64,000 nt of DNA from Microbulbifer hainanensis (GTDB lineage Bacteria > Pseudomonadota > Gammaproteobacteria > Pseudomonadales > Cellvibrionaceae). Made by a program: the position numbers and the translations under genes. The notes beneath the pieces were generated by a model. That model did not search any database. It was not told the DNA's origin and saw nothing but the letters and a program-made list of their open reading frames with translations. Shown piece after piece: positions 36,858 through 48,199 of the stretch (position 1 is its first letter; each line of letters begins with the position of its first letter). Location of the stretch: positions 1-64,000 of the forward strand of contig NZ_JACZCR010000054.1 in the NCBI RefSeq assembly GCF_014904735.1, in the 5' to 3' direction.

Positions 36858-38276
36858 TTATTGTTTTGGCCCGATAAACACAGTCTGGTGTCGATCAGAC
36901 AGCGACGGCTCGTCCTCCGCCCGCACCACAATGTAAATATTGTGCTTGGTATCCTTCAGCTGCGCCTTGGGCACACTCACGCGGATAGGCACCGAAAAGA
37001 GCTCGCCGGGTTGCAGATAAATATCCCGAGGCTTGCGCAGTGAGTAATCGTATCCCTCCTTGCCCTCGATGCTGATTTCAAACTCGTGCGGTGACTGATC
37101 CATATTGTTGATCTTCACCGTGTAGACGTTCTGGATGGTGCCCCGGGATTCGCGGTACATGCGTGCGCCGCGGTCGCGGAGAACTTCGGCGGTGACCGGC
37201 GAGCGGGTGGCAACCTGGTGAACAAACAGACCCGTCATCGCCAGCAGGATAAGGGCGTAACCGAACAGGCGCGGACGCAGGTAGTTGGTCTTGCCTGTCT
37301 CCAGCTCATCCTCCGACGTAAAGCGGATCAGGCCACGCGGATAGCTCATTTTATCCATGACGCTGTTGCACGCGTCCACGCACAGGCCGCAGTTGATGCA
37401 CTCGTATTGCATACCATCGCGGATATCGATATCCACCGGGCACACCTGCACACACCAGTAGCAATCAATACAGTCGCCCATCCCCTGTGCTTTGTAATCG
37501 ACGCCTTTCTTGCGCGGCCCGCGCGTCTCGCCGCGCTGCGCATCGTAATAAACGGCCAGGGTATCCTGATCGTACATCACCGACTGGAAACGCGCGTAGG
37601 GGCACATGTACTTGCATACCTGCTCACGCATGAAGCCCGCATTCAGATAGGTCGCGAGCGTGAAAAAGGCCACCCAGAACACACCCTGTGGGTGGGCGCG
37701 GAAGTGGGCCAGGTCCAGTACCAGGTCGCGGATCCCGTAAAAATAGCCGACAAATGCGAGCGCCGTTGCCAGGGCAATCAGCAGCCAGATCAAGTGGGTA
37801 CCGCCCTTGCGCAGGACTTTCTCCGCATTCCAGGGCGCGGCGTCCAGCTTCATCCGTTTGTTGCGGTCACCCTCGCAAACCCGCTCGGCCCACATGAACA
37901 TCATGGTCCACACCGTCTGCGGGCAGGTAAAACCGCACCAGACCCGTCCCAGCCAGGTGGTGATCGCAAACAGCGCAAACGCGGCGATGATGAGAAGCCA
38001 GGCCAGCAGGAAGCCGTCCTGGGGACCGAAGGTGGCCCAGAAGATATGGAATTTTCGCGCGGGAAGATCGAAGAGCACTGCCTGGTGTCCTTCGATATTC
38101 AGCCAGGGCAGGAAAAAGAAACCCAGTAGCAGCGGGAGCCCGGTGTATTTGCGAACCCGGGTATAGAGTCCGCGGATATGCCGGGTATAGACCTTGTCTT
38201 CAGACTCGTAGAGCATGCGGTAGCGGACTTCGCCATCGCCATCCTGCTCTTCACGTGTTGGGATCAAATCGCTCAC
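36858..38276 (-). CDS. ccoG: Cytochrome c oxidase accessory protein CcoG
   Basis: 472 residues. Five or six membrane segments, the TWLGRVWCGFTCPQTVWT motif and two ferredoxin-like [4Fe-4S] sites (CIDCYWCVQVCPVDIDIRDG and CINCGLCVDACNSVM). The C-terminal part is an Ig-like periplasmic domain. CcoG reduces Cu(II) for cbb3 assembly. First gene of ccoGHIS, separated from ccoP by a 407-bp gap that holds a repeat element. Confidence 0.97.
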   Translation of the reverse strand: MSDLIPTREEQDGDGEVRYRMLYESEDKVYTRHIRGLYTRVRKYTGLPLLLGFFFLPWLNIEGHQAVLFDLPARKFHIFWATFGPQDGFLLAWLLIIAAFALFAITTWLGRVWCGFTCPQTVWTMMFMWAERVCEGDRNKRMKLDAAPWNAEKVLRKGGTHLIWLLIALATALAFVGYFYGIRDLVLDLAHFRAHPQGVFWVAFFTLATYLNAGFMREQVCKYMCPYARFQSVMYDQDTLAVYYDAQRGETRGPRKKGVDYKAQGMGDCIDCYWCVQVCPVDIDIRDGMQYECINCGLCVDACNSVMDKMSYPRGLIRFTSEDELETGKTNYLRPRLFGYALILLAMTGLFVHQVATRSPVTAEVLRDRGARMYRESRGTIQNVYTVKINNMDQSPHEFEISIEGKEGYDYSLRKPRDIYLQPGELFSVPIRVSVPKAQLKDTKHNIYIVVRAEDEPSLSDRHQTVFIGPKQ

Positions 38277-38334
38277 GTAACCTCACTTAGATCCATTCCA
38301 CCAGACGCAAAACGGATACCTGTATTGAATACCA

Positions 38335-38599
38335 GGGCCTGTTCACACGAATTTAGATGGCCGCGACGGAAGCCGTTTTTTCGTAAGACCAGGCGCTGTG
38401 AGCGTCGTGTGGTCATTCCACATAAGCGAACAGCAACGCCGGATTTCGGAAAAACGGTCCCGTCCCTTCGGGTTGCGCCCCAAAGCAGGCCATACCGTGT
38501 TGCTCGTCGCTCTTTTAGCGTGCTAAACCACGCTTCTCGCGCCTTGCCTGACCTGCTTTGGGGCACAACGCGGCTATCGAAATTCGTGTGAACAGACCC
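38335..38599. mobile_element. 265-bp MITE-like element with terminal inverted repeats
   Basis: Both ends carry a 20-bp terminal inverted repeat, GGGCCTGTTCACACGAATTT at 38335-38354 and its reverse complement at 38580-38599 with 19 of 20 matching. A second inverted pair lies inside (GCCCCAAAGCAGG and CCTGCTTTGGGGC). No transposase is coded. It lies between ccoG and ccoP. No clear target-site duplication was seen. Confidence 0.65.
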
Positions 38600-38683
38600 C
38601 AACAATGAGGCTTTTCTTATTCGTCCTTGTCGCGCCCGGATCCTGATTGGCCCCCGCCATCGTGGCGGGGGCTCCGAGTAGAT

Positions 38684-39592
38684 TTACTGCTCAACCTCTT
38701 CCTGGCGGGACAGGCTGTAGACATAGGCCGCCACCAGGCGAATCTTGTCTTCACGCAGTTTATCTTCCTGTGCCGGCATCTCATTGTGACGGCCGTTGCG
38801 GATGGTGTGCCGGATCTCTTCGCGGCTACTACCGTAAAGCCAGATATCGTCGGTCAGGTTCGGGGCACCGATGGCCTGATTCCCCTTGCCGTCCATACCG
38901 TGACACGCCATACACACGGTGCCGAAAATCTTCTTGCCCTTTTCAGCCATGGCCGCGTCGTGCTCCTGGCCACTGAGCGCCAGTACATATTCCGCCGCAT
39001 CCTTGACGCCCTCTTCACCGATTATCGGTTCCTGGGGTGGCATCACACCCTGGCGGCCCTTGTGAATGGTCTCCAGGATTTTTTCCGGCGTGCCGCCCCA
39101 GCGCCAGTAGTTGTCGGTCAAGTTCGGGAAGCCGTAGTTACCGCCACCGTCCGCACCGTGGCAGACGGAACAGTTGTTGGCAAAGATCCGCGCGCCCATT
39201 TTCAGCGCTTCACGGCTCTCGGCGATCTGCGCAATCGGCATGGTTTCATATTTGCCGAAGGTCTCGCTGAACTTCTCCTGCGCCTTTTCCTGACGGTGCT
39301 CGAGCTGTTTGTGCGAGGTCCAGCCGGACAGGCCTTTGAAGTTCCCCAGCCCCGGATAGATGGCCAGGTATCCCGCGGCAAATACCAGCGTGAAAACAAA
39401 CAGCAGGAACCACCAGCGCGGCAGAGGGTTATCGAACTCTTCGATACCGTCGTACACGTGTCCAGTGGTACGGTTTTCCGGTTCATTCTGGTCGCTCACC
39501 GCCACCTTGCGGTTGGCGAACAACACCCAGACCACCAGCCCGAGGTTGGTAAGCGTGAGTACGATGACCCAGATACTCCAAAAGGTACTCAT
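38684..39592 (-). CDS. ccoP: cbb3 cytochrome c oxidase subunit III
   Basis: 302 residues. Two membrane segments (about 4-25 and 60-78) and two c-type heme sites, CSVCH (about 142) and CMACH (about 228), each followed by a Met-containing axial-ligand loop (GVMPPQ, NEMPAQ). It passes electrons to CcoN. Overlaps ccoQ by 4 bp. Full length. Confidence 0.98.
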   Translation of the reverse strand: MSTFWSIWVIVLTLTNLGLVVWVLFANRKVAVSDQNEPENRTTGHVYDGIEEFDNPLPRWWFLLFVFTLVFAAGYLAIYPGLGNFKGLSGWTSHKQLEHRQEKAQEKFSETFGKYETMPIAQIAESREALKMGARIFANNCSVCHGADGGGNYGFPNLTDNYWRWGGTPEKILETIHKGRQGVMPPQEPIIGEEGVKDAAEYVLALSGQEHDAAMAEKGKKIFGTVCMACHGMDGKGNQAIGAPNLTDDIWLYGSSREEIRHTIRNGRHNEMPAQEDKLREDKIRLVAAYVYSLSRQEEVEQ

Positions 39593-39807
39593 TTTTCTTC
39601 CTGCCCCTTGTTCTGTTTCACGGCTGACCCGCCTGTTTCTTCCTTTCTGTCAGCCGACCCGGGTTGCTCTTCTTCGTCGGCAAACGGCAATTTCGCATCT
39701 TCTTCGAAACGCTTTTTACGTTTCGGTGAAAATGCCCACCAGCAAACACCTAAGAAAGCAATCGACCCCAGGACGACGGAAATCACTCGTAACGTATTGA
39801 TGTCCAC
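39589..39807 (-). CDS. ccoQ: cbb3 oxidase subunit IV CcoQ
   Basis: 72 residues: one membrane helix (LRVISVVLGSIAFLGVCWWAF), the FSPKRKKRFEEDAKLPFADEE motif of CcoQ and a long hydrophilic tail. Helps stability of the complex. Lies between ccoO and ccoP, the usual place. Confidence 0.95.
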   Translation of the reverse strand: MDINTLRVISVVLGSIAFLGVCWWAFSPKRKKRFEEDAKLPFADEEEQPGSADRKEETGGSAVKQNKGQEEK

Positions 39808-39819
39808 CCAGTTACCCCA

Positions 39820-40437
39820 CTAGCGCTTCTGCTTAACGAGCGTGCCGAGCTGCTGCAGATAAGCCACCAGTGCGTCGACTTCCATCACCTTGCCACCGGC
39901 AAAAGGCTTGGCGGCATTGGCGATGTCCTCATCGGTGTACGGCACACCGACTGCACGCAGTGCGCGCATTTTGTTAGCGGTGTGTTCGCCGGTCACAACG
40001 TTGTCAAACAACCAGGGAAATGCCGGCATGATGGATTCCGGCACCACGTTGCGCGGGTTGTACAGGTGCGCACGCTGCCACTCATCGGAGTAGCGGCCGC
40101 CCACACGGTCAAGATCCGGGCCGGTGCGTTTGGAGCCCCACAGGAAGGGATGCTCGTAAACATCTTCCTGGGCCATGGTGTAGTGGCCGTAGCGCTCTAC
40201 TTCGGCGCGCAGCGGGCGAATCATCTGCGTGTGGCAGACGTGGCAACCCTCACGGATATAAATGTCGCGCCCTTCCAGCTCCACCGGACCCAGCGGTTTG
40301 AGGCCGGCAATCGGCTCCTTGTTGGCCTGGGTGAAGAACTGCGGGACGATTTCCACCAGCGCGCCAAAGCTGATGGCGACGCAGGTGAAAATGATCAAAA
40401 TGCCGATATTTTTTTCTACGATGTCATGGTTTTTCAC
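39820..40437 (-). CDS. ccoO: cbb3 cytochrome c oxidase subunit II
   Basis: 205 residues: one N-terminal membrane anchor ([21 protein letters not shown]), then a cytochrome c domain with heme motif [12 protein letters not shown] and later [12 protein letters not shown], whose Met is the axial ligand. Mediates electron transfer between CcoP and CcoN. 11 bp downstream of ccoN. Confidence 0.98.
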   Translation of the reverse strand: MKNHDIVEKNIGILIIFTCVAISFGALVEIVPQFFTQANKEPIAGLKPLGPVELEGRDIYIREGCHVCHTQMIRPLRAEVERYGHYTMAQEDVYEHPFLWGSKRTGPDLDRVGGRYSDEWQRAHLYNPRNVVPESIMPAFPWLFDNVVTGEHTANKMRALRAVGVPYTDEDIANAAKPFAGGKVMEVDALVAYLQQLGTLVKQKR

Positions 40438-40448
40438 GATTCGACCTC

Positions 40449-41906
40449 CTAGACCGCCTGCGCCATCGGCACTGTATTATCTTGCCGAGCTGTGTTTGTC
40501 GTCTCTGTGATGGTGCGGAACACGTTGTAAACCATCAACAGCATGCCGGTCAGGAAGAAGCTGCCGCCGATCCAGCGCACGATATAACCCGGATGGCTGG
40601 CGATCACGCTCTCGACAAAGCTGTAAGTCAGCGTGCCGTCAGCGTTAAATGCGCGCCACATCAGACCCTGGGTAATGCCGTTGACCCACATCGCCGCGAT
40701 GTACAGCACGGTGCCGACAGTGGCCAGCCAGAAGTGCGCATTGATCAGTTTCACGCTGTACATTTCCTTGCGCTTCCACAGCACCGGTACCAGGTGATAC
40801 AGCGCACCGATGGAGATCATGGCTACCCAGCCGAGCGCACCGGAATGCACGTGTCCGACAGTCCAGTCGGTGTCGTGGGACAGGGCGTTGACCGTCTTGA
40901 TGGACATCATCGGTCCTTCGAAGGTGGACATGCCGTAGAAAGACAGCGATACCACGAGGAAACGCAGAGTCGGGTCGGTGCGCAGTTTGTGCCAGGCGCC
41001 AGACAGGGTCATGATGCCGTTGATCATGCCGCCCCAGGACGGTGCCAGCAGGATGACAGACATCACCATCGCCAGGCTCTGGGTCCAGTCCGGCAGCGAG
41101 GAATAGTGCAGGTGGTGGCCGCCGGCCCATACGTAGATGGAGATCAGGGCCCAGAAGTGCACGATGGACAGCTGGTAGGAATATACCGGGCGACCTGCCT
41201 GCTTGGGCACGAAGTAATACATGATGCCGAGGAAGGCCGCAGTCAGGAAGAAACCCACCGCATTGTGGCCGTACCACCACTGGATCATCGCATCCTTGGT
41301 ACCGGAGTAGATGGAATAGGATTTCCACGCAGTGACCGGAATTTCGAGGTTATTGACGATGTGCAGTACGGCAATGGTGATGATGTAAGCACCGAAGAAC
41401 CAGTTAGCCACATAGATGTGCGAGGTTCTGCGCTTGGCGATGGTACCGAAGAATACCAGCGCGTAGGCAACCCAGATCAAGGCGATCAGGATATCCAGCG
41501 GCCACTCGAGCTCAGCGTATTCTTTGGTGGATGTCAGGCCCTGCGGCAGGGTGATAGCGGCCCCGACGATGACAACCTGCCATCCCCAGAAAGTGAACGG
41601 GATCAGCCAGCCACCCCAGAGGCGCGTCTGACAGGTGCGCTGCACCACATAGTAGGAAGTGGCAAACAACACGCTGCCACCGAAGGCGAAAATCACCGCA
41701 TTGGTGTGCAGCGGGCGCAGTCGGCCGAAATGGCTGAACGGCTGGAAGAAGTCGTTCAACTGGGGCCACGCCAGCTGTGCGGCGATGAGCACGCCCATCC
41801 CCATGCCGAAGATACCCCAGACCACCGACATGATGGTGAACTGGCGCACGATATTGTAGTCATAGTCCGGCGCGTGGTGCCCGGTCTCTGCCACCGTAGT
41901 CGTCAT
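40449..41906 (-). CDS. ccoN: cbb3 cytochrome c oxidase catalytic subunit I
   Basis: 485 residues, 12 membrane segments. Heme and Cu ligands are visible in [43 protein letters not shown] and [14 protein letters not shown]. It reduces oxygen to water with very high affinity and pumps protons. First gene of ccoNOQP; an Anr/FNR-type box upstream implies induction at low oxygen. Confidence 0.99.
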   Translation of the reverse strand: MTTTVAETGHHAPDYDYNIVRQFTIMSVVWGIFGMGMGVLIAAQLAWPQLNDFFQPFSHFGRLRPLHTNAVIFAFGGSVLFATSYYVVQRTCQTRLWGGWLIPFTFWGWQVVIVGAAITLPQGLTSTKEYAELEWPLDILIALIWVAYALVFFGTIAKRRTSHIYVANWFFGAYIITIAVLHIVNNLEIPVTAWKSYSIYSGTKDAMIQWWYGHNAVGFFLTAAFLGIMYYFVPKQAGRPVYSYQLSIVHFWALISIYVWAGGHHLHYSSLPDWTQSLAMVMSVILLAPSWGGMINGIMTLSGAWHKLRTDPTLRFLVVSLSFYGMSTFEGPMMSIKTVNALSHDTDWTVGHVHSGALGWVAMISIGALYHLVPVLWKRKEMYSVKLINAHFWLATVGTVLYIAAMWVNGITQGLMWRAFNADGTLTYSFVESVIASHPGYIVRWIGGSFFLTGMLLMVYNVFRTITETTNTARQDNTVPMAQAV

Positions 41907-42049
41907 TGTGTTACTTCCGTTGCTTTTTAAAATTCGTTTCCGTTAAGCGAGCGCATGCGCACCAGAGACTCCTGGCCTTACCCCTCACATTAGCTCGCGA
42001 TAGCCAGTTGGCGACGATTTAAGCGCATCTATCGCCGACTGGAACTGAT

Positions 42050-43270
<1,221 letters not shown>

Positions 43271-43565
43271 AGTAATCCTCAACCGGGAAATTGCCGCCAT
43301 CAGTGATACCACTGCGGCAACACATGCAGCAGTGCACGGATCGAGAGTCGGTCTGGGAGAATTATTATTGGAGGTGTACCCAGGCTCGGCAGCTGCGCTG
43401 CCATTTTTGGGGCGCGATTGTAGCGCCTCAGATCGCGAACGACTAGCATCATGAGGCTCTGAGGCGCACTTTGGCTACTTTGTAGACAGAAATCCCGTCG
43501 CAATTTGGCAGAGGTTCGGTTAGCATCTGCGCCCCCAAGGCAGACACGAATACGCGGTATCGACT

Positions 43566-44597
43566 ATGGAGCAACTCACCCTGCGCGCCCCCGACGACTG
43601 GCACATTCACCTGCGCGATGGCGACGCCCTCGCCCGCACGGTGGGCGATGCCGCGCGCCAGTTCCGCCGCGCGATTGTCATGCCGAATCTGGTGCCGCCG
43701 GTAGTCGACGCCGAAGACGCCCTCTTCTATCAACTGCGTATCCGCGAACAGATCCCGGCGGGCAACCCCTTCGAACCGCTGATGGTGATCTACCTCACCG
43801 ACAAGACCGACGCCGAAGTGATCCGCCTGGCGCACGAGGCCGGCGTGGTTGCCGCAAAACTGTACCCCGCGGGCGCCACCACAAATTCAGATTCCGGCGT
43901 TACCGACATTGCCAATATCTATCCGGCCCTCGAAGAGATGCAGAACTGCGGCATGAAACTGCTGCTGCACGGGGAAGTGACCACTCACGACATCGACATC
44001 TTCGACCGCGAGCAGGTGTTTATCGAAAAGACCCTCGCCCGCCTGGTTGAGGACTTCCCCAGCCTGAAGATCGTGCTCGAGCACATCACCACCGCGCACG
44101 CGGCCGAGTTCGTGCAAAATGCCCGCGATGGCGTGGGCGCGACCATCACCGCGCACCACCTGCTTTACAACCGCAACCACATGCTGGTGGGCGGTATCCG
44201 CCCGCACTATTACTGCCTGCCGATTCTGAAGCGCGGCTACCACCAGTCGGCGCTGATCGAAGCGGCCACCAGCGGCAGCCCGAAGTTCTTCCTCGGCACT
44301 GACTCGGCGCCGCACGCCCAGAACAAAAAGGAAAACGCCTGCGGCTGCGCCGGCTGCTATACCGCCTTCAGCGCCATCGAGCTCTACGCGGAAGCCTTCG
44401 ACCGCGCCGGCAAACTGGACAAGCTCGAGGGTTTCGCCAGTGAATTCGGCCCCGACTTCTACGGACTGCCGCGCAACGAGGGCAGCATTACTCTCGAGCG
44501 CAAACCCTGGGCGCTCCCCCAGAGCCTGGAGATGGGCGGTGAGGCCCTGGTGCCACTGGCCGCCGGTGAACCCCTGAACTGGCAGCTGGTACAATAA
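43566..44597 (+). CDS. pyrC: Dihydroorotase
   Basis: 343 residues of the class II (E. coli-type) dihydroorotase. Zinc ligands in [11 protein letters not shown], carboxylated Lys in [22 protein letters not shown] and EHITT, and the catalytic Asp in [20 protein letters not shown]. Third step of pyrimidine synthesis. A 95-bp gap separates it from rnt, the same pairing as in pseudomonads. Confidence 0.98.
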   Translation: MEQLTLRAPDDWHIHLRDGDALARTVGDAARQFRRAIVMPNLVPPVVDAEDALFYQLRIREQIPAGNPFEPLMVIYLTDKTDAEVIRLAHEAGVVAAKLYPAGATTNSDSGVTDIANIYPALEEMQNCGMKLLLHGEVTTHDIDIFDREQVFIEKTLARLVEDFPSLKIVLEHITTAHAAEFVQNARDGVGATITAHHLLYNRNHMLVGGIRPHYYCLPILKRGYHQSALIEAATSGSPKFFLGTDSAPHAQNKKENACGCAGCYTAFSAIELYAEAFDRAGKLDKLEGFASEFGPDFYGLPRNEGSITLERKPWALPQSLEMGGEALVPLAAGEPLNWQLVQ

Positions 44598-44692
44598 GCA
44601 CCTGCCAACCGGCGCGCTGCGATTTAATTTGCGACTCGCCGGTTGAACCACCGGGCTCGCCCCGCCACACATCCATAATCTAAGGAATCCAT

Positions 44693-45370
44693 GTGACCCC
44701 CGCCGAAGAACCGACCGGACCCAAAAGCCTGCTGGCACAGCGATTTCGCGGATTCCTGCCTGTGGTCCTGGACCTGGAGAGCGGTGGTTTCAATGCGCGC
44801 ACGGATGCCCTGCTGGAAGTCTCGGCGGTTATTCTCGATATGGATGAGGACGGCCGGCTTTTCCCGGTCGAGACCCACAGTTTCCACCTGGAGCCTTTCG
44901 AGGGTGCCAATGTGGAGCAGTCCGCACTGGACTTCATCGGCATCGACCTGGAATCCCCCGACCGCGACGCGTGGCCAGAGGAAATCGCACTGCCCGAACT
45001 GTTCCGCAAGATCCGCTCGGCGATCAAGAAGCACAGCTGCACCCGCGCCGTGATGGTCGCCCACAATGCGCACTTCGATCTCGGCTTTATCAATGCCGCG
45101 GTCGAGCGTTGCGGCATCAAGCGCAACCCGTTCCACCCCTTCTCCTGCTTCGACACCGCCACCCTCGCCGGCCTCGCCTACGGCCAGACCGTACTGGCCA
45201 GGGCCTGCCAGGTGGCGGGAATCGCGTTCGACAACAGCAGCGCCCACTCCGCCGAATACGACGCGGAAAAGACGGCCGAGCTTTTCTGCGGCATCGTCAA
45301 CAAGTGGCGCGAAATGGGCGGCTGGCCGCTGCCCGCAGTCGAAGAATCCCCTGCCGACAGCGACGAATAA
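44693..45370 (+). CDS. rnt: Ribonuclease T
   Basis: 225 residues from a GTG start behind AAGGA. DEDDh exonuclease: [19 protein letters not shown] (first acidic pair, DxE), [14 protein letters not shown] (second Asp) and [16 protein letters not shown] (His and last Asp). Trims the 3' ends of tRNA and other stable RNAs as a dimer. The first motif reads DLE where E. coli has DVE, a conservative change. Confidence 0.96.
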   Translation: MTPAEEPTGPKSLLAQRFRGFLPVVLDLESGGFNARTDALLEVSAVILDMDEDGRLFPVETHSFHLEPFEGANVEQSALDFIGIDLESPDRDAWPEEIALPELFRKIRSAIKKHSCTRAVMVAHNAHFDLGFINAAVERCGIKRNPFHPFSCFDTATLAGLAYGQTVLARACQVAGIAFDNSSAHSAEYDAEKTAELFCGIVNKWREMGGWPLPAVEESPADSDE

Positions 45371-45474
45371 GCCGCCCCCACCTTGAGCGGCGCCCCGGGC
45401 GCTACAACCAAGGTCGCATTCCCTGCAGCACACCGCCCTTCTAGGCTGATCGGTGCTCAACCCCAATAAAAATA

Positions 45475-47427
45475 ATGGTGAATGCGATGATGACCCCGAA
45501 ACCCGGGCGCGGACTCGTCCGCTGCCTGCTCATGACTGTCGCGCTCTGCGCGGCCGCGGCCGGCCACGCCGGCAGCTGGCAACAGAATGTCGCCATCGGC
45601 GGCTTCAATAATGTTCATATTTACACCCCCGACAGCGCCTCGCCGATCGGTAACGGCAAGGCCCTGTTGATCGTTCTGCACGGCTGCGTGCAGCCGATCG
45701 ACAACTACCTGACCGCCAACCTGGAAGACGCCGCCGAGGAGTTCGGCATGGTCGTGGCGGTGCCGGATGCGATGAACAAGGCCGGTTACAGTTGCTGGTC
45801 TTACTGGGATGGCACCAAGTCCCGTACCGCCGGCGATTACAATAACCTGATCAACCTGGCGAATGCCCTGTCCGGCGACAACGCCCGCGGTATCGATGCC
45901 GACCAGGTATACATTGCCGGCTTGTCGTCCGGTGCCAGTTTTGCCAATACCACCGCCTGCCTGGCGCCGGATGTATTCGCGGGCATGGGTGTCAGCGCCG
46001 GCCCCAGCATCGGCACCAGTTCCAATGGCGCCCTGGGTCCCTGCGAAACCGCCGACGTCGCCAGCCGCTGCAGCACCTATGCGGGTAGCTACGCGAGCTT
46101 TTTCGATACGCAGATCGCCTCCATCGCCCAGGGCGATGCCGATACGACCGTAAACCAGTGCTACAACACCCAGAACTCTGACGGCATGGCGGAGCTCTAC
46201 GGCGTCAGCAAGTTGGCGGGCACCAACACCATTGCCGAGGGCACCCGTACCGCCGGGGAAACCCTGTGGCAGGACGGCCGCGTCTCAATGCTCTGGTTCA
46301 ATGGTGTCGATCACGCCTGGTCTGGCGGAGAGGGCGCGAGTGGCAGCTATATCAGCGATGCCAGCATCAACTACGCCCGCTATCTGGGCCAGTTCTTCGT
46401 CGACAACAACAAGCGTGTGGACCGCAACAAGGGCCCGGTACTCAGCGATGTACAGACCTCCACCAGCGGCGACCGCATCCTCGTCAGCGGCACAGCAACC
46501 GACGCCGAAGGCAGTGTCACCAGCGTGGAAGCGGATTTCGATGGCGACAGTGACAGCAGCGTCAGCGGAGGTGTCGACGGTAACGGTTTTTTTTCCCTGA
46601 CGAGCGCCGCACTGGCGGATGACCTCTACGTGGTCACCGTTGTGGCCACCGACAATGACGGCGCTCAGGGTGAGGTCTACACCACCACCGTACGTGTCGG
46701 GCCAGAGCCTCCCGCTACCGCGCCGGCACTGAGCAACGTTGCGGCGCAAGCCAATGGTCAGTGCGTCACCGTCAGTGGCACGGTAGTCGATGAAAACCAG
46801 GATCTGGACTCGGTCGTCGTGACCTTCTCCAACGGCGATGTTCCCGCCGCCGTAGTGGGCACCGACTTCAGCGCCGAGCAGTGCGACCTGCCCGGTGGCA
46901 GCGGCAGTGCCCAGGTCACCGCCACTGACCTGGCCGGCCTCTCCAGTACCGCCAGCGCCTCCTTCACTGTCGACGCGGGCGTCACTGCGACACTCGACAA
47001 CCACATCTCCGCTGGTCGCCTCGATTACACCAACTACGCCAATTGCTATCTGGAATACAGCACCGATCCGTTCCGCCTGGATGAATACAGCGTTGGCGCC
47101 GGCCAGTGCCAGTGGCGCGATGACGATGCCTCCTGCGTCGGCCCGCAGGTCACCTGTTCAAGCAGCGGTGGAAGCGGTGGTGGAAGCAGTAGTGGTGGCA
47201 GTAGCAGTAGTAGCGGCGGCAGCAGTGGCGGAAGCGGCAGCTGTACCGAGCAGTCGACTTACAATTACTACCACAAGACCGCGGGCCGCGCGTACAGCAC
47301 AGGTAACGCTCTCGCCCCCGACTATTTTGCCAATGGCAGCGATGACGCCATGCCCGGCTCCACCTGGGGCCTGAACACGCTACACAGCACTGACGGATTT
47401 ACCTGGGAAATCGGGGCCTGCCCCTGA
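45475..47427 (+). CDS. Secreted PHB depolymerase-like esterase with C-terminal modules
   Basis: 650 residues. Signal peptide to about GHAGS (there are three close starts: 45475, 45487, 45490). Esterase domain about 35-320 with LIVLHGCVQ (oxyanion hole), lipase box GLSSG (Ser151) and GVDHAW with the catalytic His, as in extracellular polyhydroxybutyrate depolymerases and LpqC-type feruloyl esterases. Two Ig-like domains follow (about 325-510), then a Cys-rich region, a Ser/Gly linker (about 565-590) and a terminal module with WGLNTLHSTDGFTWEIGACP. Polymer substrate not certain. Confidence 0.88.
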   Translation: MVNAMMTPKPGRGLVRCLLMTVALCAAAAGHAGSWQQNVAIGGFNNVHIYTPDSASPIGNGKALLIVLHGCVQPIDNYLTANLEDAAEEFGMVVAVPDAMNKAGYSCWSYWDGTKSRTAGDYNNLINLANALSGDNARGIDADQVYIAGLSSGASFANTTACLAPDVFAGMGVSAGPSIGTSSNGALGPCETADVASRCSTYAGSYASFFDTQIASIAQGDADTTVNQCYNTQNSDGMAELYGVSKLAGTNTIAEGTRTAGETLWQDGRVSMLWFNGVDHAWSGGEGASGSYISDASINYARYLGQFFVDNNKRVDRNKGPVLSDVQTSTSGDRILVSGTATDAEGSVTSVEADFDGDSDSSVSGGVDGNGFFSLTSAALADDLYVVTVVATDNDGAQGEVYTTTVRVGPEPPATAPALSNVAAQANGQCVTVSGTVVDENQDLDSVVVTFSNGDVPAAVVGTDFSAEQCDLPGGSGSAQVTATDLAGLSSTASASFTVDAGVTATLDNHISAGRLDYTNYANCYLEYSTDPFRLDEYSVGAGQCQWRDDDASCVGPQVTCSSSGGSGGGSSSGGSSSSSGGSSGGSGSCTEQSTYNYYHKTAGRAYSTGNALAPDYFANGSDDAMPGSTWGLNTLHSTDGFTWEIGACP

Positions 47428-47533
47428 AAAAAAGGGTCTTTTAGTCCCCCGTTTGTGCGGCCGCGGGAATCGCGGCCGCACAACACTACAATCTGCCGGT
47501 AGCGGAGGCTTTCCGTGCGCGAGGAGGTAAAGC

Positions 47534-47737
47534 ATGAACTCCCCCAAATACGGGCTGCGCCTTTCCAGCATGCTCTTCGGGCTGATGTCACTGGGTCAGT
47601 TGTGGCGACTGATCGCGCAGCCCCAAGTACTCGTCGATGGCGCCATCGTGCCAGTGTGGCCCAGCGCTCTCGCTTTTGTGATCCTGCTGGTTCTGTGTCT
47701 GTGGCTGTGGCGCCTGTCCAACAAGGTCAGTTGCTAA
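47534..47737 (+). CDS. Small two-helix membrane protein
   Basis: 67 residues behind an excellent GAGGAGG ribosome binding site. Helices at about 9-27 (LSSMLFGLMSLGQLWRLIA) and 42-60 (PSALAFVILLVLCLWLWRL), with a short loop between. A terminator follows. Family not recognised; similar small inner-membrane proteins are common in gammaproteobacteria. Confidence 0.75.
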   Translation: MNSPKYGLRLSSMLFGLMSLGQLWRLIAQPQVLVDGAIVPVWPSALAFVILLVLCLWLWRLSNKVSC

Positions 47738-47768
47738 TAGTCCCGACCCTGCGCTACCGCAAAGCGAA

Positions 47769-47796
47769 AACCCGGCAGAATTACCGGGTTTTTTTA
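47769..47796 (+). terminator. Intrinsic terminator
   Basis: AACCCGG-CAGAATTA-CCGGGTT hairpin followed by a T7 tract, downstream of the small membrane protein gene. Confidence 0.85.
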
Positions 47797-47929
47797 TGGA
47801 ACGCGCCAGACAGAAATAGGGAAAAACAGCGGCTGGGAAGTGGAAAACGGGCAATCCGACGGCAAATGGGTGATTTTTTATCCAAAACCCTGTAGAATAC
47901 CCGGTTCACGTAGAAATCGGATAAATATT

Positions 47930-48124
47930 GTGGCCAAAAAAGCAACCACTGCTTCCAAACGCAAGCAACCCACCTCGGTGGAAACCCGTGAAAGTATCGA
48001 GGAACAGGTGCAGGCCTTCCTCGCTTCCGGCGGTGAAATTCAGCAGGTTCCCAAGGGGGTGAGCGGCCAGACCAACACTTCCGGGCCCAAACACATCACT
48101 CTCGGCAAAAAACCCCGCGCTTAA
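47930..48124 (+). CDS. Small basic protein, SutA-like C-terminus
   Basis: 64 residues from a GTG start at 47930; the longer frame to 47840 has no good start. Basic N-terminus (AKKATTASKRKQPTSVETRE), then SIEEQVQAFLASGGEIQQVPKGVSG. The FLxxGGxIQ pattern resembles the C-terminal part of the RNA-polymerase-binding protein SutA of Pseudomonas, but the acidic N-terminus of SutA is missing. Convergent with secF. Confidence 0.7.
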   Translation: MAKKATTASKRKQPTSVETRESIEEQVQAFLASGGEIQQVPKGVSGQTNTSGPKHITLGKKPRA

Positions 48125-48199
48125 CCTCCAACCGCTTTAGTGACCGGCCTGAACCGCGCGATTGCGCGGGGTAAGTGATACCTCACCCCGCGACGTGCC

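Noticed and set aside
38178..38605. Frames of 110-137 codons in the ccoG-ccoP gap
   Set aside because: They come from the inverted-repeat element and have no homology-like features.
40482..41930. 482-codon plus-strand frame
   Set aside because: Antisense shadow of ccoN created by codon bias; the composition is unlike a real protein.
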